Source: Andreprevotia sp. IGB-42 (GTDB lineage Bacteria > Pseudomonadota > Gammaproteobacteria > Burkholderiales > Chitinibacteraceae). Taken from it: a DNA stretch of 64,000 nucleotides. Location: contig NZ_WXTX01000006.1 in NCBI RefSeq assembly GCF_009848685.1, positions 124,001 to 188,000 of the forward strand, read 5' to 3'. Of this stretch, positions 1-9,349 are shown piece after piece; the stretch's first letter is position 1; each line of letters opens with the position of its first letter. A program made the position numbers and the translations under genes. The notes below the pieces were generated by a model, which searched no databases, was not told where the DNA came from, and saw only the letters and a list, made by a program, of their open reading frames with translations.

Positions 1-32
1 GGCGACTATAGTGTGTCGATGGAGGCCCTTAA

Positions 33-2360
33 TTGACCACGCTGAACAACCGATTCGAAGTCAGGAAAACGCTGGGCCAGGGCGCACAAGGAACGGTTTA
101 TCTGGGGCACGACCTGCAGCTGGATCGGCCGGTGGCGCTGAAGGCGCTCAAACCGGGTACCGCTGCGCTCGACAGCGATGAAATCCGCCTTTCCAGCCGC
201 CTGCAACACCCGAATATCATTACCTTGTATGACGCATTTCAGGGGGACAGCCAGCCTTGGCTGGTGTTCGAGTTTGTAGAAGGCGAGACACTGGCGCAGC
301 GTATCAAGCGTGATGGCGCAATGCTGCCGGTCAAGGCGGTCACGCTGATTCTTGGCGTGCTCGACGGCCTTGCCTACGCGCATGCGCAGGGCGTGCTGCA
401 CCGCGATATCAAGCCGCAGAACATCATGATTGATGCCCAGGACCGGCCTCGCATCGCCGATTTCGGCATTGCTGCTGTACGTGGCAGTGCCGAGGCCAGC
501 AAGATGGCCGGTACGGCAGGCTATATGGCGCCGGAGATGCTGCGCAGCATGCCGGTAGACAGGCAGGCCGACATTTTTGCCGCCGGCATGACGCTGTATC
601 TTGCATTGACCGGCCAGAATGCCGCGCAGGGGGAATCGGCGTTCGCCATCCTGCACCGGGTGGCCAATGAACCTTTCGTGCCGCCATCACAGGTCAAAAG
701 CGGCATCGACGAAAAACTGGATCACCTGGTGATGGTGGCCTTGTTCAAAGACCCGAAAGAGCGCTATTCGGATGCTGCCGCCATGGCTGATGCGCTGCGC
801 GAATGGCTGGGTACGCAAGCCGGCAAGGTGGAAGAAGCCGCGGGAGCGGGCAACAGCACCATCGATTTCCTGTTGCGCCGCATGCGGCACACAGAGGACT
901 TCCCCGCGCTTTCGCAGGCCATCACCGCCATCAACCGCATCAACGAGAGCGATGCGGAGCGCCTGCAGGTGCTGTCCGATGTGGTGCTGAACGATTTCTC
1001 GCTGACCAACAAGCTGCTGCGCATCGTCAATTCCGCCACCTATAGCCAGTTTGGCGGCACCATCAGCACCATTTCCCGCGCCATCGTCATCCTGGGCTTT
1101 GATGCCATCCGCAACCTGGCGATCACCCTGCTGCTGTTCGAGCACATGCACAATAAGGGCCAGGCTGAAACACTACGTGATGCCACGCTCAAGGCCTTTT
1201 TTGGTGGCTTGCTGGCGCGCGAGCTGGGTCGCAAGGGGGGCGGGCGAGATATCGAGGAAACGCTGATCTGCGGCATGTTCAGCCACCTGGGCAAGCTGCT
1301 GACCATTTATTACTTCCACGAAGAAAGCGTACAGATCGACAAGCGCGTGCAGGCCGGTGCAACCGAGCAACAGGCAGCCATTGCCGTGCTGGGTCTCGAT
1401 TATGGCGAGCTGGCCATCGGCGTCACCCGCCATTGGGGTTTTCCGGACCGCATCGTCAACAGCATGCAGGCCTTGCCTGAAGGCGTGGTCAAATCACCGC
1501 AAAACCAGAACGACAGGCTGCGTCTCTACGCTAACCTGAGCACGGAAATGCTGCCGCTGCTGGAACAGACACCCAAGATCATGCACAAGAGCGCGGTCGC
1601 GCTGGAAAGGCGTTACGGCGGTGCCAGCGGTATGTCCGAACGGGAGTTCGTGAGCATGCTGGAAAGCAGCCGCGACCTGTTTCTGTCCCACCTCACCACG
1701 TTGGGCATCGATCACCAGGGCAGCAGCTTTATCCGTAACCTGCGCAAACTGGGCAAGGCCGCCAGCAACGGGGACGAGGGCACCGAGCCTGATACGCTGG
1801 ACGGTGCGCGGCTGGAAACGGAAATCGGCACCAATCCGGCCGCCACCGCAGTGCTGGCCGCTGGCGTGCAGGACATCACCAACACGCTGGTAGGCGCTTT
1901 CAAGCTGAACGACCTGCTGCGCATGATCCTGGAAACCATGTATCGCGGCATCGGTTTCGAACGCGTGCTGCTGTGCACGCGCGACCCCAAGCAGAACGTG
2001 CTGCTGGCGCGATTCGGTTTCGGTACCGACATCAACGACATCATTCCGGGCTTCGTGGTGGAAACCGGCAAGGTGAACGATGTTTTCCAGGTGGCGCTGC
2101 AGCGCAATGCGGACATCCTGATCGAGGATATCGATGCTGCCAGCATCAAGGAGCGCGTGCCGGTGTGGTACCGCAAGCTGGTACCCGCGCAGACCTTCAT
2201 CGTATTGCCGCTGGTGCTGGACAAGCGCGTGATCGGCATGTTCTACGCAGACCGTCCGCGTGCCGGCACGCTGAAGATCGGCAATGATGAATTGAACCTG
2301 CTCAAAACGCTGCGTAACCAGGGTTTGCTGGCCATCAGGCAAAAACAGGCGGGCGGCTAA
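33..2360 (+). CDS. Ser/Thr protein kinase-HDOD-GAF fusion protein
   Basis: This is a 775-aa cytoplasmic signalling protein. Residues 8-260 form a Hanks-type kinase: glycine loop LGQGAQGTV at 14-22, ATP lysine K37, catalytic HRDIKPQN at 123-130 and DFG at 143-145, so it should be active. Residues about 275-480 match an HDOD domain, a catalytically dead HD relative found in signalling proteins. The last ~170 residues resemble a GAF sensor domain. There is no membrane segment, unlike PknB-type kinases. The start is TTG at 33 with GGAGG at 21-25, seven bases upstream; the first ATG lies well inside the kinase domain. The next gene is convergent, so no operon partner is visible downstream. Substrate unknown. 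The domain calls are firm for the kinase and good for HDOD and GAF. Confidence 0.9.
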   Translation: MTTLNNRFEVRKTLGQGAQGTVYLGHDLQLDRPVALKALKPGTAALDSDEIRLSSRLQHPNIITLYDAFQGDSQPWLVFEFVEGETLAQRIKRDGAMLPVKAVTLILGVLDGLAYAHAQGVLHRDIKPQNIMIDAQDRPRIADFGIAAVRGSAEASKMAGTAGYMAPEMLRSMPVDRQADIFAAGMTLYLALTGQNAAQGESAFAILHRVANEPFVPPSQVKSGIDEKLDHLVMVALFKDPKERYSDAAAMADALREWLGTQAGKVEEAAGAGNSTIDFLLRRMRHTEDFPALSQAITAINRINESDAERLQVLSDVVLNDFSLTNKLLRIVNSATYSQFGGTISTISRAIVILGFDAIRNLAITLLLFEHMHNKGQAETLRDATLKAFFGGLLARELGRKGGGRDIEETLICGMFSHLGKLLTIYYFHEESVQIDKRVQAGATEQQAAIAVLGLDYGELAIGVTRHWGFPDRIVNSMQALPEGVVKSPQNQNDRLRLYANLSTEMLPLLEQTPKIMHKSAVALERRYGGASGMSEREFVSMLESSRDLFLSHLTTLGIDHQGSSFIRNLRKLGKAASNGDEGTEPDTLDGARLETEIGTNPAATAVLAAGVQDITNTLVGAFKLNDLLRMILETMYRGIGFERVLLCTRDPKQNVLLARFGFGTDINDIIPGFVVETGKVNDVFQVALQRNADILIEDIDAASIKERVPVWYRKLVPAQTFIVLPLVLDKRVIGMFYADRPRAGTLKIGNDELNLLKTLRNQGLLAIRQKQAGG

Positions 2361-2520
2361 GGGCAGGGTGCCGGTTTGTCAGTGCGAAGCCAGCTTTGAG
2401 GCTGCTACAAAACCCTGCTGGCGGCGTTGCACGGGGAGACATCATTGGCCACGCTTCACCGGCCATCACCTGCCAACAACACTTGGCCAGCGGCGTTCCT
2501 GCTGACTTTGTTGGCGACTC

Positions 2521-2805
2521 TCAGCCGTTGTTCGCGTCCAGCCAGTCCGAACCTTCCGACAGGAAGTGAGCCAATGCGGCAGAAACGCCAGCCTCGAATC
2601 CCGCTGCGCCATTCTGGATTTCCAGATCAACCAGGCGTTTTACCTTGGCGCGATCTCCGCCGCATGCGTCGAGCAGCAAACCGTATTTTCGCCTGGCCTC
2701 CAGTGTGTACTTGCCGCGTAACGGCGATTGCCTGCCACGGAAGAACAACAGGAAAACCAGCAACAGGATGCTGATGACGGTAATCACTTGAATAAGCTGG
2801 TCCAT
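2521..2805 (-). CDS. small single-pass membrane protein, unknown function
   Basis: I do not recognise the family. The 94-aa product begins with one hydrophobic segment (residues about 4-23, rich in I, L, V and F), followed by a basic stretch and a soluble C-terminal half with heptad-like spacing (KVKRLVDLEI, then an alanine-rich helix). This suggests a type I or N-anchored cytoplasmic-tail protein. ATG at 2805 is chosen because the hydrophobic segment follows directly. In-frame alternatives are ATG at 2826 and TTG at 2841; the latter has GGAGG only two bases away, too close to be ideal. The gene lies alone between a convergent kinase gene and an epimerase gene on the same strand. Confidence 0.6.
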   Translation of the reverse strand: MDQLIQVITVISILLLVFLLFFRGRQSPLRGKYTLEARRKYGLLLDACGGDRAKVKRLVDLEIQNGAAGFEAGVSAALAHFLSEGSDWLDANNG

Positions 2806-2992
2806 GAACGCGCGGCGTATCCCCATGCCATCAGTGGGCAACGCCTCCAGTATGCCAGCAGCTTTGCCGGCAGCGGAAACTCAAGCTTCCGCAAGGTGCT
2901 GAAGGCGCGGTTTGGGTTTGCTCCTGTCTCTTTTTGACACGCTTCAACGGCCGTAGTTCGTGCTGGCTGGGCTCTGCAGGGAGACGGCGGGG

Positions 2993-4186
2993 TCATTCGC
3001 GGATGACGTTCAGCACTTCATAGCAGGCACCCATGGTGTGGTAATCGGTCTTGCCGGCCGGGGATTTCTCGTCATCCACCTTGCGGTTATCAGGGGTGAG
3101 AATGCGGAACCACGCGCCATGCTGATGATCGACGAAATGCTGCCAGCTGTATGCCCAGATCCGGTCGTACCAAATCCAATAGCTGGCGTCGCCAGTGGCG
3201 TCGGCCAGCAAGGCGGCGGCGGCGAATGATTCGGCCTGTACCCAGAAATACTTGTCTTTGTCATATGGCTGGCCGGCCAGGTCGTAGCCGTAAATCAGCC
3301 CGCCGTGCTGGTGATCCCATCCTGCACCGACTGCCGCATCGAACAATTCCCGTGCACGCTGCACGTGCCAATCTGCCGGCGCATGGCGATGCAGGATCAG
3401 CAGCAGCTTTGCCCATTCGGTCTGATGGCCGGTCTGGAAGCCCCACGGGCGGAAGATGTTGGTCTTGTCGCCCTTGTTGTACGCCAGATCTGGCTGCCAA
3501 TCCGGCTTGAAATGCTCCCACACCTGCCCACCCGTCAAGCCGGCCTGGCGGCGGGTAAAGTGCGCTGCCAACAGTTGCGCGCGGGCCAGGTAGCGCTGCT
3601 CGCCAGTGGCTTCATACGCGGCCAGCATCGCTTCGCAGCCGTGCATATTGTCATTCTGGCCGCGGTAATCGGTCAGCACCCAGTCGGCGCTGGCTTCGCT
3701 GGCGTATACGCCATGTTCGGGCAGCCAGAAATGCTGCTCCATCAAGTCATAGGTTTCGGCTAGCCAGCCACGCGCTTCTTCGATACCGGCTTTCACGCCG
3801 CACGCATATGCCAGCATCACGAAGGCAAGGCCATAGCAGTGATTGGTGGCGTCGATGACTGCGCCATCGCGCAGCAGCCAGGCGTAGCCGCCAGTTACCG
3901 GATTGCGGTGTACATCCCGGATGTATTTCAGCCCATGCACCACGCGATCCAGATACTGTGGCTTGCCAAACTGGCGATAAGCCATGGCATGGTTGAAAAC
4001 GAAGCGCGTGCTCGAGACCAAGTGACGGGTATGCACGTCGTAGACGGTGCCGTCGTCCTTGAAGAAATGGTAAAAGCCGCCGGCCGGGTCTACCACGCGC
4101 GGATCGTAAAACGACATGGTGTGGCGGATATGATCGAGCAGGAAGGCGCGGCTCTGGAATACGGGGTGGGCGGGGTTCGCGGGCAT
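2993..4186 (-). CDS. AGE-family sugar epimerase/isomerase
   Basis: The 397-aa protein belongs to the N-acylglucosamine 2-epimerase/cellobiose 2-epimerase/mannose isomerase superfamily, which interconverts aldoses and ketoses or C2 epimers through conserved histidines in an (alpha/alpha)6 barrel. Characteristic stretches are FVFNHAMAYRQFG near residue 63, GFQTGHQTEWAKLLLILHR near residue 250 and the QAESFAAAALL helix near 316. The length matches cytosolic mannose isomerase or YihS-like enzymes (~400 aa), and there is no signal peptide. Start ATG 4186 has GGAG seven bases upstream. The substrate (mannose, cellobiose, N-acetylglucosamine or sulfoquinovose) cannot be settled from sequence alone, and no sugar-utilisation genes adjoin it. 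Confidence 0.85.
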   Translation of the reverse strand: MPANPAHPVFQSRAFLLDHIRHTMSFYDPRVVDPAGGFYHFFKDDGTVYDVHTRHLVSSTRFVFNHAMAYRQFGKPQYLDRVVHGLKYIRDVHRNPVTGGYAWLLRDGAVIDATNHCYGLAFVMLAYACGVKAGIEEARGWLAETYDLMEQHFWLPEHGVYASEASADWVLTDYRGQNDNMHGCEAMLAAYEATGEQRYLARAQLLAAHFTRRQAGLTGGQVWEHFKPDWQPDLAYNKGDKTNIFRPWGFQTGHQTEWAKLLLILHRHAPADWHVQRARELFDAAVGAGWDHQHGGLIYGYDLAGQPYDKDKYFWVQAESFAAAALLADATGDASYWIWYDRIWAYSWQHFVDHQHGAWFRILTPDNRKVDDEKSPAGKTDYHTMGACYEVLNVIRE

Positions 4187-4240
4187 GGCGGGCTCCGGTT
4201 CGACAGGTACCCAGCATAACGCCGCGGCGCGGCGCTGAAA

Positions 4241-4942
4241 CTAAGGGGTAATCTCTACCACGCCATTGCTGCGGGCAATGCCTTGCACGATCTGGCTGGT
4301 GCCCACGCGCACGCGCACCACCTGGCCTTCAGCGGCGGCCTGCAGCGCGGTGCCGTCGTTGCTGACTTCAAGGCCCCCGTCGCGGTACAGCACTTTTACC
4401 CGCTGGTTCTGCTGGATGACCATGGCGGCACGCAGCATCTCGGCCCTGACCACGCCGCCCGAGGCTACCGCTGAATTGAGCGTGCGCCCCATTGCCTGCG
4501 TCGGATCGAGGATGACACTGCCCGGCAACAGCGCCAGATCACCCTGTTGTGCCACCAGATCGCCCGGGCCGATTTCCTTGCCGGCCTGCAACGGCCGCGA
4601 TGCGACATAGTAAGTGGACTGGATCGATACCTTGACCGGCACGTTCACACCCCAGGCAGCGCCATCCACGCAGCGCACCCGCACCATGGTGTTGCCAACC
4701 AGCCGGTAGCCATTGGGCAACTGGATATCGAACGCATTGCAGGCATCGAGCTTGAGGCGCGTATCGATCTGGCCGATCTGGTAGCTCGACAGCCCCTGAC
4801 TGTTGGCCAGCTGCGCATCAAGCCAGTCACCCACTGCACGCTGGATGCCCTTGAGTTCCTGGCCGGCAGGTGCCGCCGTGGCGGCGGAAAAGGCAGCCAT
4901 GCAGGCCGTGGCAATGACAAACAGCTGGGAAATTGGGCGCAT
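4241..4942 (-). CDS. flgA: flagellar basal body P-ring formation protein FlgA
   Basis: FlgA is a periplasmic chaperone needed for P-ring assembly around the flagellar rod. The 233-aa product from ATG 4942 starts with a Sec signal (MRPISQLFVIATACMAAFSAATAAPAG). It contains the SAF/ChapFlgA domain, with the typical LPGSVILDPTQAMGRTLNSAV stretch split by hydrophobic strands and a C-terminal GQVVRVRV...SNGVVEITP end. A start at 4996 would place 18 residues before the signal peptide and is less likely. No other flagellar gene lies nearby; flgA usually sits beside flgB/flgC or flgM/flgN. It is divergent from apaG, with about 94 bp between the chosen starts. Confidence 0.9.
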   Translation of the reverse strand: MRPISQLFVIATACMAAFSAATAAPAGQELKGIQRAVGDWLDAQLANSQGLSSYQIGQIDTRLKLDACNAFDIQLPNGYRLVGNTMVRVRCVDGAAWGVNVPVKVSIQSTYYVASRPLQAGKEIGPGDLVAQQGDLALLPGSVILDPTQAMGRTLNSAVASGGVVRAEMLRAAMVIQQNQRVKVLYRDGGLEVSNDGTALQAAAEGQVVRVRVGTSQIVQGIARSNGVVEITP

Positions 4943-5036
4943 GCGTTGATGATAAACCGTGCGGCAGCGGAATTGCAGCACGGCATGCGGCGGCAATCAG
5001 CTAAAATTCACCAACCGCATGCCACAGAAGCCCGCA

Positions 5037-5420
5037 ATGTCCAATCCAGACCGCTATGTCATCAAGGTTGTTGCCGAGTCTTTCTTCCTGCCCGAGCAAT
5101 CGGACGAAGACGAAGACCGTTACGTGTTTGCCTACCAGATCACCATCATCAACCAGGGCGAGGTGGCGGCGCAGCTGATTTCACGCCACTGGATCATCAC
5201 CGACATGGACAACAAGGTGGAAGAGGTGCGCGGCAAGGGCGTAATCGGCGAGCAACCGGTACTGGAACCTGGCCAGTCGTTCGAATACATGAGTGGTGCC
5301 ACGCTGGAAACGCCGGTGGGCACCATGCGTGGCAGTTACCGCATGCGCACTGCCGAAGGGTACGAGTTCGATGCGGACATTCCCGAGTTTGTGCTGTCCA
5401 TCCCGCGCATCCTGCATTGA
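5037..5420 (+). CDS. apaG: ApaG protein (Co2+/Mg2+ efflux-associated)
   Basis: The 127-aa product is a full-length ApaG/DUF525 protein, an immunoglobulin-like beta sandwich. In enterobacteria apaG is cotranscribed with apaH and ksgA and mutants have altered cobalt/magnesium handling; its molecular role is not settled. Recognisable strands include YVFAYQITIINQG, RHWIITD, VIGEQPVLEPGQSFEYMSG and a closing GSYRMRT...FVLSIPRIL. Start ATG 5037 gives the family length (~125 aa); the 26 extra residues possible upstream are basic and unlike the family. No apaH or ksgA is adjacent. Confidence 0.93.
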   Translation: MSNPDRYVIKVVAESFFLPEQSDEDEDRYVFAYQITIINQGEVAAQLISRHWIITDMDNKVEEVRGKGVIGEQPVLEPGQSFEYMSGATLETPVGTMRGSYRMRTAEGYEFDADIPEFVLSIPRILH

Positions 5421-5496
5421 GTTGCATCACAGGCACTGGTTTTACCGGCGATAGCCCCCATATGCGGTCTATTGTGCACTGACTACAAGCAGATCC

Positions 5497-7290
5497 ATGG
5501 CTACCACACCTACGCCCGCCAAGCCGGCATCGCGCAACGACTGGCAAACCATCCGTTCGCTGCTTCCCTACCTGTGGCAATACAAGACGCGGGTGGTGGT
5601 GGCACTCAGCCTGCTGGTGTTTGCCAAGTTTGCCAATGTGGCGGTGCCGCTGGTACTCAAGGGTATCGTCGATGCGCTTGATGGCAGCAAGGCTGCGCTG
5701 ATCCTGCCCCTGTCGCTGGTGCTGGCCTATGGCGCATTGCGCCTGTGCTCATCGGTATTCGGTGAATTGCGCGATGCGGTATTCGCCAAGGTCACGCAGG
5801 GCGCCATCACGCGCATTGCCTTGCAGGTGTTCGATCACCTGAATGCGCTCAGCCTGCGCTTCCATCTGGAGCGCCAGACCGGCGGCATGAGCCGCGATAT
5901 CGATCGCGGTACCAAGGGTATTGCCTTCCTGCTCAATTTCACGCTGTTCAATATCCTGCCCACGTTGGTGGAAATCGTGCTGGTGGCAGCCATCCTGCTG
6001 AAAAAGTACGACTGGTATTTTGCTGCGATCACCTTTTTCACCATCGTCATCTACATCGCTTTCACGCTGGGCATTACCGAATGGCGCATGCGCTTTCGCC
6101 GTGAAATGAACGAGCTCGATTCCAAGGCCAATACCAAAGCCGTGGATGCATTGCTCAATTACGAAACGGTGAAGTACTTCAACAACGAACGCTGGGAAGC
6201 GGCACGTTACGAAAAAAGCCTGCGCAGCTGGGAGGATGCTTCGGTCAAGAACCAGGTATCGCTATCGTTCCTGAACGCTGGCCAGGCCGGCATCATCGCG
6301 CTGGGTGTGACCGCGCTGGTGTGGCTGGCTGCCAACGAAGTGGTGCATGGCCGCATGACGCTGGGCGATCTGGTGCTGGTGAACGCCTTCCTGCTGCAGC
6401 TTTACGCGCCGCTCAACTTCCTGGGCTTCGTGTACCGCGAAATCAAGCATTCGCTGGCGGACATGGAAAAGATGTTCACGCTGCTCAACCAGAATACCGA
6501 AGTCAAGGATTCGCCCGACGCCAGGGAACTGAAGACCGAACATGCGGCCATCCGCTTCGAGAACGTCGATTTCGGTTATGACCGCAACCGGCAGATCCTG
6601 GATGGCGTCAGCCTGAGCATCCCTGCCGGCCATACTGTCGCCGTGGTCGGTGCGAGCGGTGCCGGCAAATCAACGCTGTCGCGTCTGCTGTATCGTTTTT
6701 ACGATGTGTGGGATGGGCATGTCACGATCAATGGCACCGATCTGCGCGAACTGACGCAAACCAGCCTGCGTGGCCATATCGGCATCGTGCCGCAGGATAC
6801 CGTGTTGTTCAACGACACCATCTACTACAACATCGCCTACGGCAAACCGGGTTCCAGCCGCGAGGAAGTGATCGAGGCCGCCAAGGCCGCGCATATTTAT
6901 GAGTTCATCCAGAAATTGCCGGAGGGTTTCGACACCATGGTGGGCGAGCGTGGCCTCAAGCTCTCCGGTGGTGAAAAACAACGCGTCGCCATCGCCCGCA
7001 CGGTGCTGAAGAACCCGCCCATCCTGATTTTCGATGAGGCGACCTCCGCGCTGGATTCGAAAACGGAAAAAGCCATCCAGGCCGAGCTGAAAGCCATTTC
7101 CGCCAACCGCACCACGCTGGTCATCGCCCACCGGCTATCGACCATTGCCGATGCCGATGAAATCATCGTGCTCGATGGTGGCAAGGTGGTGGAGCGCGGC
7201 GAACACCGGGCGTTGCTGGAAGCCAATGGCGCGTATGCACGCCTCTGGGCGTTGCAGCAGCATGATGAGGCAGAAGGGCTGGCGGTCTGA
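5497..7290 (+). CDS. ABC exporter, Atm1/heavy-metal type (fused permease-ATPase)
   Basis: A 597-aa half-transporter with an N-terminal six-helix exporter domain (residues about 20-320) and a C-terminal ATPase. Walker A GASGAGKST is at 385-393, the signature LSGGEKQRVAIAR near 490, Walker B ILIFDEATSALD near 510, and the H-loop in LVIAHRLSTI. The sequence, including NTKAVDALLNYETVKYFNNE, is typical of the ABCB7/Atm1/HMT1 group, inner-membrane exporters of glutathione conjugates or metal-thiol complexes. It would work as a homodimer. It is followed by a convergent kinase gene and stands alone. The exact substrate is inferred from family only. Confidence 0.9.
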   Translation: MATTPTPAKPASRNDWQTIRSLLPYLWQYKTRVVVALSLLVFAKFANVAVPLVLKGIVDALDGSKAALILPLSLVLAYGALRLCSSVFGELRDAVFAKVTQGAITRIALQVFDHLNALSLRFHLERQTGGMSRDIDRGTKGIAFLLNFTLFNILPTLVEIVLVAAILLKKYDWYFAAITFFTIVIYIAFTLGITEWRMRFRREMNELDSKANTKAVDALLNYETVKYFNNERWEAARYEKSLRSWEDASVKNQVSLSFLNAGQAGIIALGVTALVWLAANEVVHGRMTLGDLVLVNAFLLQLYAPLNFLGFVYREIKHSLADMEKMFTLLNQNTEVKDSPDARELKTEHAAIRFENVDFGYDRNRQILDGVSLSIPAGHTVAVVGASGAGKSTLSRLLYRFYDVWDGHVTINGTDLRELTQTSLRGHIGIVPQDTVLFNDTIYYNIAYGKPGSSREEVIEAAKAAHIYEFIQKLPEGFDTMVGERGLKLSGGEKQRVAIARTVLKNPPILIFDEATSALDSKTEKAIQAELKAISANRTTLVIAHRLSTIADADEIIVLDGGKVVERGEHRALLEANGAYARLWALQQHDEAEGLAV

Positions 7291-7385
7291 GAGGGCGCAC
7301 CTGTTGCTGAAGCTGAAGGGGCGTCGGCTACCCCGCCAGGTGGCGCGGGATGCCGTTGTGCCGGTGCTGGCCTGATACTGCGCGG

Positions 7386-8597
7386 CTAAGCTGCCGGCGC
7401 AGTGCCACAACTGCCAGCCGTGCAGCCGGTGGGCAGGGTGAAGGTGAACGATGTTGCGCCATTTGCCGATTGCACGCCGAGCGTGCCACCGTGCGAGCGG
7501 GCAATTTCATGGGCGATATACAACTCTAGCCCTAAACCGGTAGCCGGGTTCTTGTTGGCGCCGCGCCGGTATGGCTTGAACAGGTGGGGCTGTACCTCTG
7601 GCGCGATGGTCGGCCCATGGTTGCGTACGGCCAGCACGAACGCCCCCTCGGTCGTCATCGCGTGTACCTGCACCGTTTGCCCCGGTGTGCCGTGTGTCAG
7701 CGCGTTGGTCAGCAGATTGGCCAGCAGCTGCGCAAGCCGCACCGGATCGCATTCGATACCGCTGGCGATGTCCATCTCGCATTCGATGCGGGTGTCGGGA
7801 AACGCACTTTGCAGCTCCGAAACCACTTGCGCAAGGTCATCGCGCAGCGTGTCTGTTTGCCGAGTGCGCAGCGCAATGCCGCCGCCCAGCCGGCCGCGGG
7901 CAAAATCCAGTACATCATCGATCAGCATGGAAATGCGTTGGCCGCTCTGCCGGATGCTGCCGACAATGGCCGCAGCTTTTTCATCCAGCCCCTTCTTCTG
8001 CAACACGGCAGCGCCAGCCAGAATGGACGCCAATGGCGTGCGCAGATCATGGCCCAATACGGCAATGAACTGTTCGCGCAGTTCGGCGCTTTCCTGGGCG
8101 CTCAGCAAGGCATCGCGGCTTTCGCCCAGCCGTTGCTCGCTTTCCAGCTGCAGCGAAATCAGCTCGGCAAACAGGGTCAGGGTACTGAGCGTCCTGGCAT
8201 TGTTCAGTTGCGCGGGTAGCGGATCCAGCGCGCACAACGAACCGAAATAGCCACCACCGCTGCGATAGATCGGCACGGAGATATAGCTCTCGAAGCCGTA
8301 CATCTTCGGGGTGACGTGATTGTGGTACAGCGGATCTTCACTGGCTTTGTCGATGATGACCGCAGTATTGGTATTGCGCACCTTGTCGCACAGCGTGGTG
8401 CTGAGTTCCAGCCCATCCCCTGCCTGCAGGCCCAGGCCGATGCCATCGAGCACCGCGCACGCCGTCCACGATTCCGCGGTAACCCGCGCCACGCAGGCAA
8501 AGCGCAGGCCGGTACTCTGCGTGACCACCTGCAGGATTTTCGGTACCGCCTCGATCGCCTGTACCGCGGCAACATCTGCCGCCAGCGACTGTTCCAT
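7386..8597 (-). CDS. orphan GAF-domain sensor histidine kinase
   Basis: A 403-aa soluble histidine kinase. Residues about 10-155 form a GAF domain (SYISVPIYRSGGGYFGSLCALD). HisKA has the H-box FIAVLGHDLRTPL with phospho-acceptor H183, and the ATPase has N-box LANLLTNALTHG (N298) and G-box TGLGLELYIAHEIARSHGG at 353-371. There is no transmembrane segment and no receiver domain. ATG 8597 with AAGGCG upstream is chosen; a longer frame back to 8846 adds about 83 low-complexity residues rich in Cys and Asn and is unlikely. No response regulator gene adjoins it, so its partner must be elsewhere. Confidence 0.88.
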   Translation of the reverse strand: MEQSLAADVAAVQAIEAVPKILQVVTQSTGLRFACVARVTAESWTACAVLDGIGLGLQAGDGLELSTTLCDKVRNTNTAVIIDKASEDPLYHNHVTPKMYGFESYISVPIYRSGGGYFGSLCALDPLPAQLNNARTLSTLTLFAELISLQLESEQRLGESRDALLSAQESAELREQFIAVLGHDLRTPLASILAGAAVLQKKGLDEKAAAIVGSIRQSGQRISMLIDDVLDFARGRLGGGIALRTRQTDTLRDDLAQVVSELQSAFPDTRIECEMDIASGIECDPVRLAQLLANLLTNALTHGTPGQTVQVHAMTTEGAFVLAVRNHGPTIAPEVQPHLFKPYRRGANKNPATGLGLELYIAHEIARSHGGTLGVQSANGATSFTFTLPTGCTAGSCGTAPAA

Positions 8598-8851
8598 ACA
8601 CTGCTTCGCCTTGATCAATGGTTGGGCAAGCAGTCGGTGCTGCTGGCAAGAAGCGACCTTAACATTCTTGCTGCTGGCGCAGTATGCGTCGCGCGGCAAA
8701 TTGCACGGGCATAGGGATGGCCATTGTTTTGCCGGGTATCTACCAATATTTACCTCCGTATCATTTGCGCAGGTCTGCGTGGCGGTCTCGTGATAATCAT
8801 TGGCGGTGTTGGCGATATCTCTCGCCAATACCAGATGGCAGGTCAAAACTG

Positions 8852-9349
8852 ATGCGAACCGATGACGTTATCTTTTATTACCTGGCCGCCATGCCACCGG
8901 TTTGTGCAGCATATTGGCTGTACCGGTTCAGAAACTTCCGGATGCTCGGTCCCGCCATGGCGGCGACCTGTCTGGCCACGCGGTTGCCAGCCATGTTGCA
9001 ATGTCCGGAGCGCAGCAATAGCGAAGGGTGTGTGTGGGCGATATCGCTATTACCGCTCTATCTGCTTCTGGCTGCAGTTTTCATCATGCCGTCTATCTAT
9101 CTGATCGGCAGCCTTGCATATCGGTACAGAAATCATAAAACGCTTGGCGTTGCCTTGTTGCTTGCCGCCGCGGTGTTGTTATCGCCTGCAGTCCGGTATT
9201 GCGGCGTGAATTTCAATGCGATGCAGTGCGCACATGCAAACGCTTACCATCTGATTGGCACGTTTACCCAGCTGCTTGGTTTATTCACGATGTTATATGC
9301 ATTGTTCACCGCAGGCATTGTCATGGCCACACGCAGGCGCAGCAGGTAA
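8852..9349 (+). CDS. hypothetical four-helix membrane protein
   Basis: I do not recognise this 165-aa protein. It has about four hydrophobic segments (roughly residues 7-25, 64-88, 96-114 and 136-160) with Arg/Lys-rich ends, consistent with a small inner-membrane protein. Six cysteines are spread over the loops and helices. The start ATG 8852 follows a weak GGCAGG. Its base composition seems more AT-rich than its neighbours (codons such as TTA, ATA and ATT are frequent), which might mean recent acquisition. It is divergent from the GAF histidine kinase across a 254-bp gap in which I recognise no other gene. Confidence 0.6.
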   Translation: MRTDDVIFYYLAAMPPVCAAYWLYRFRNFRMLGPAMAATCLATRLPAMLQCPERSNSEGCVWAISLLPLYLLLAAVFIMPSIYLIGSLAYRYRNHKTLGVALLLAAAVLLSPAVRYCGVNFNAMQCAHANAYHLIGTFTQLLGLFTMLYALFTAGIVMATRRRSR

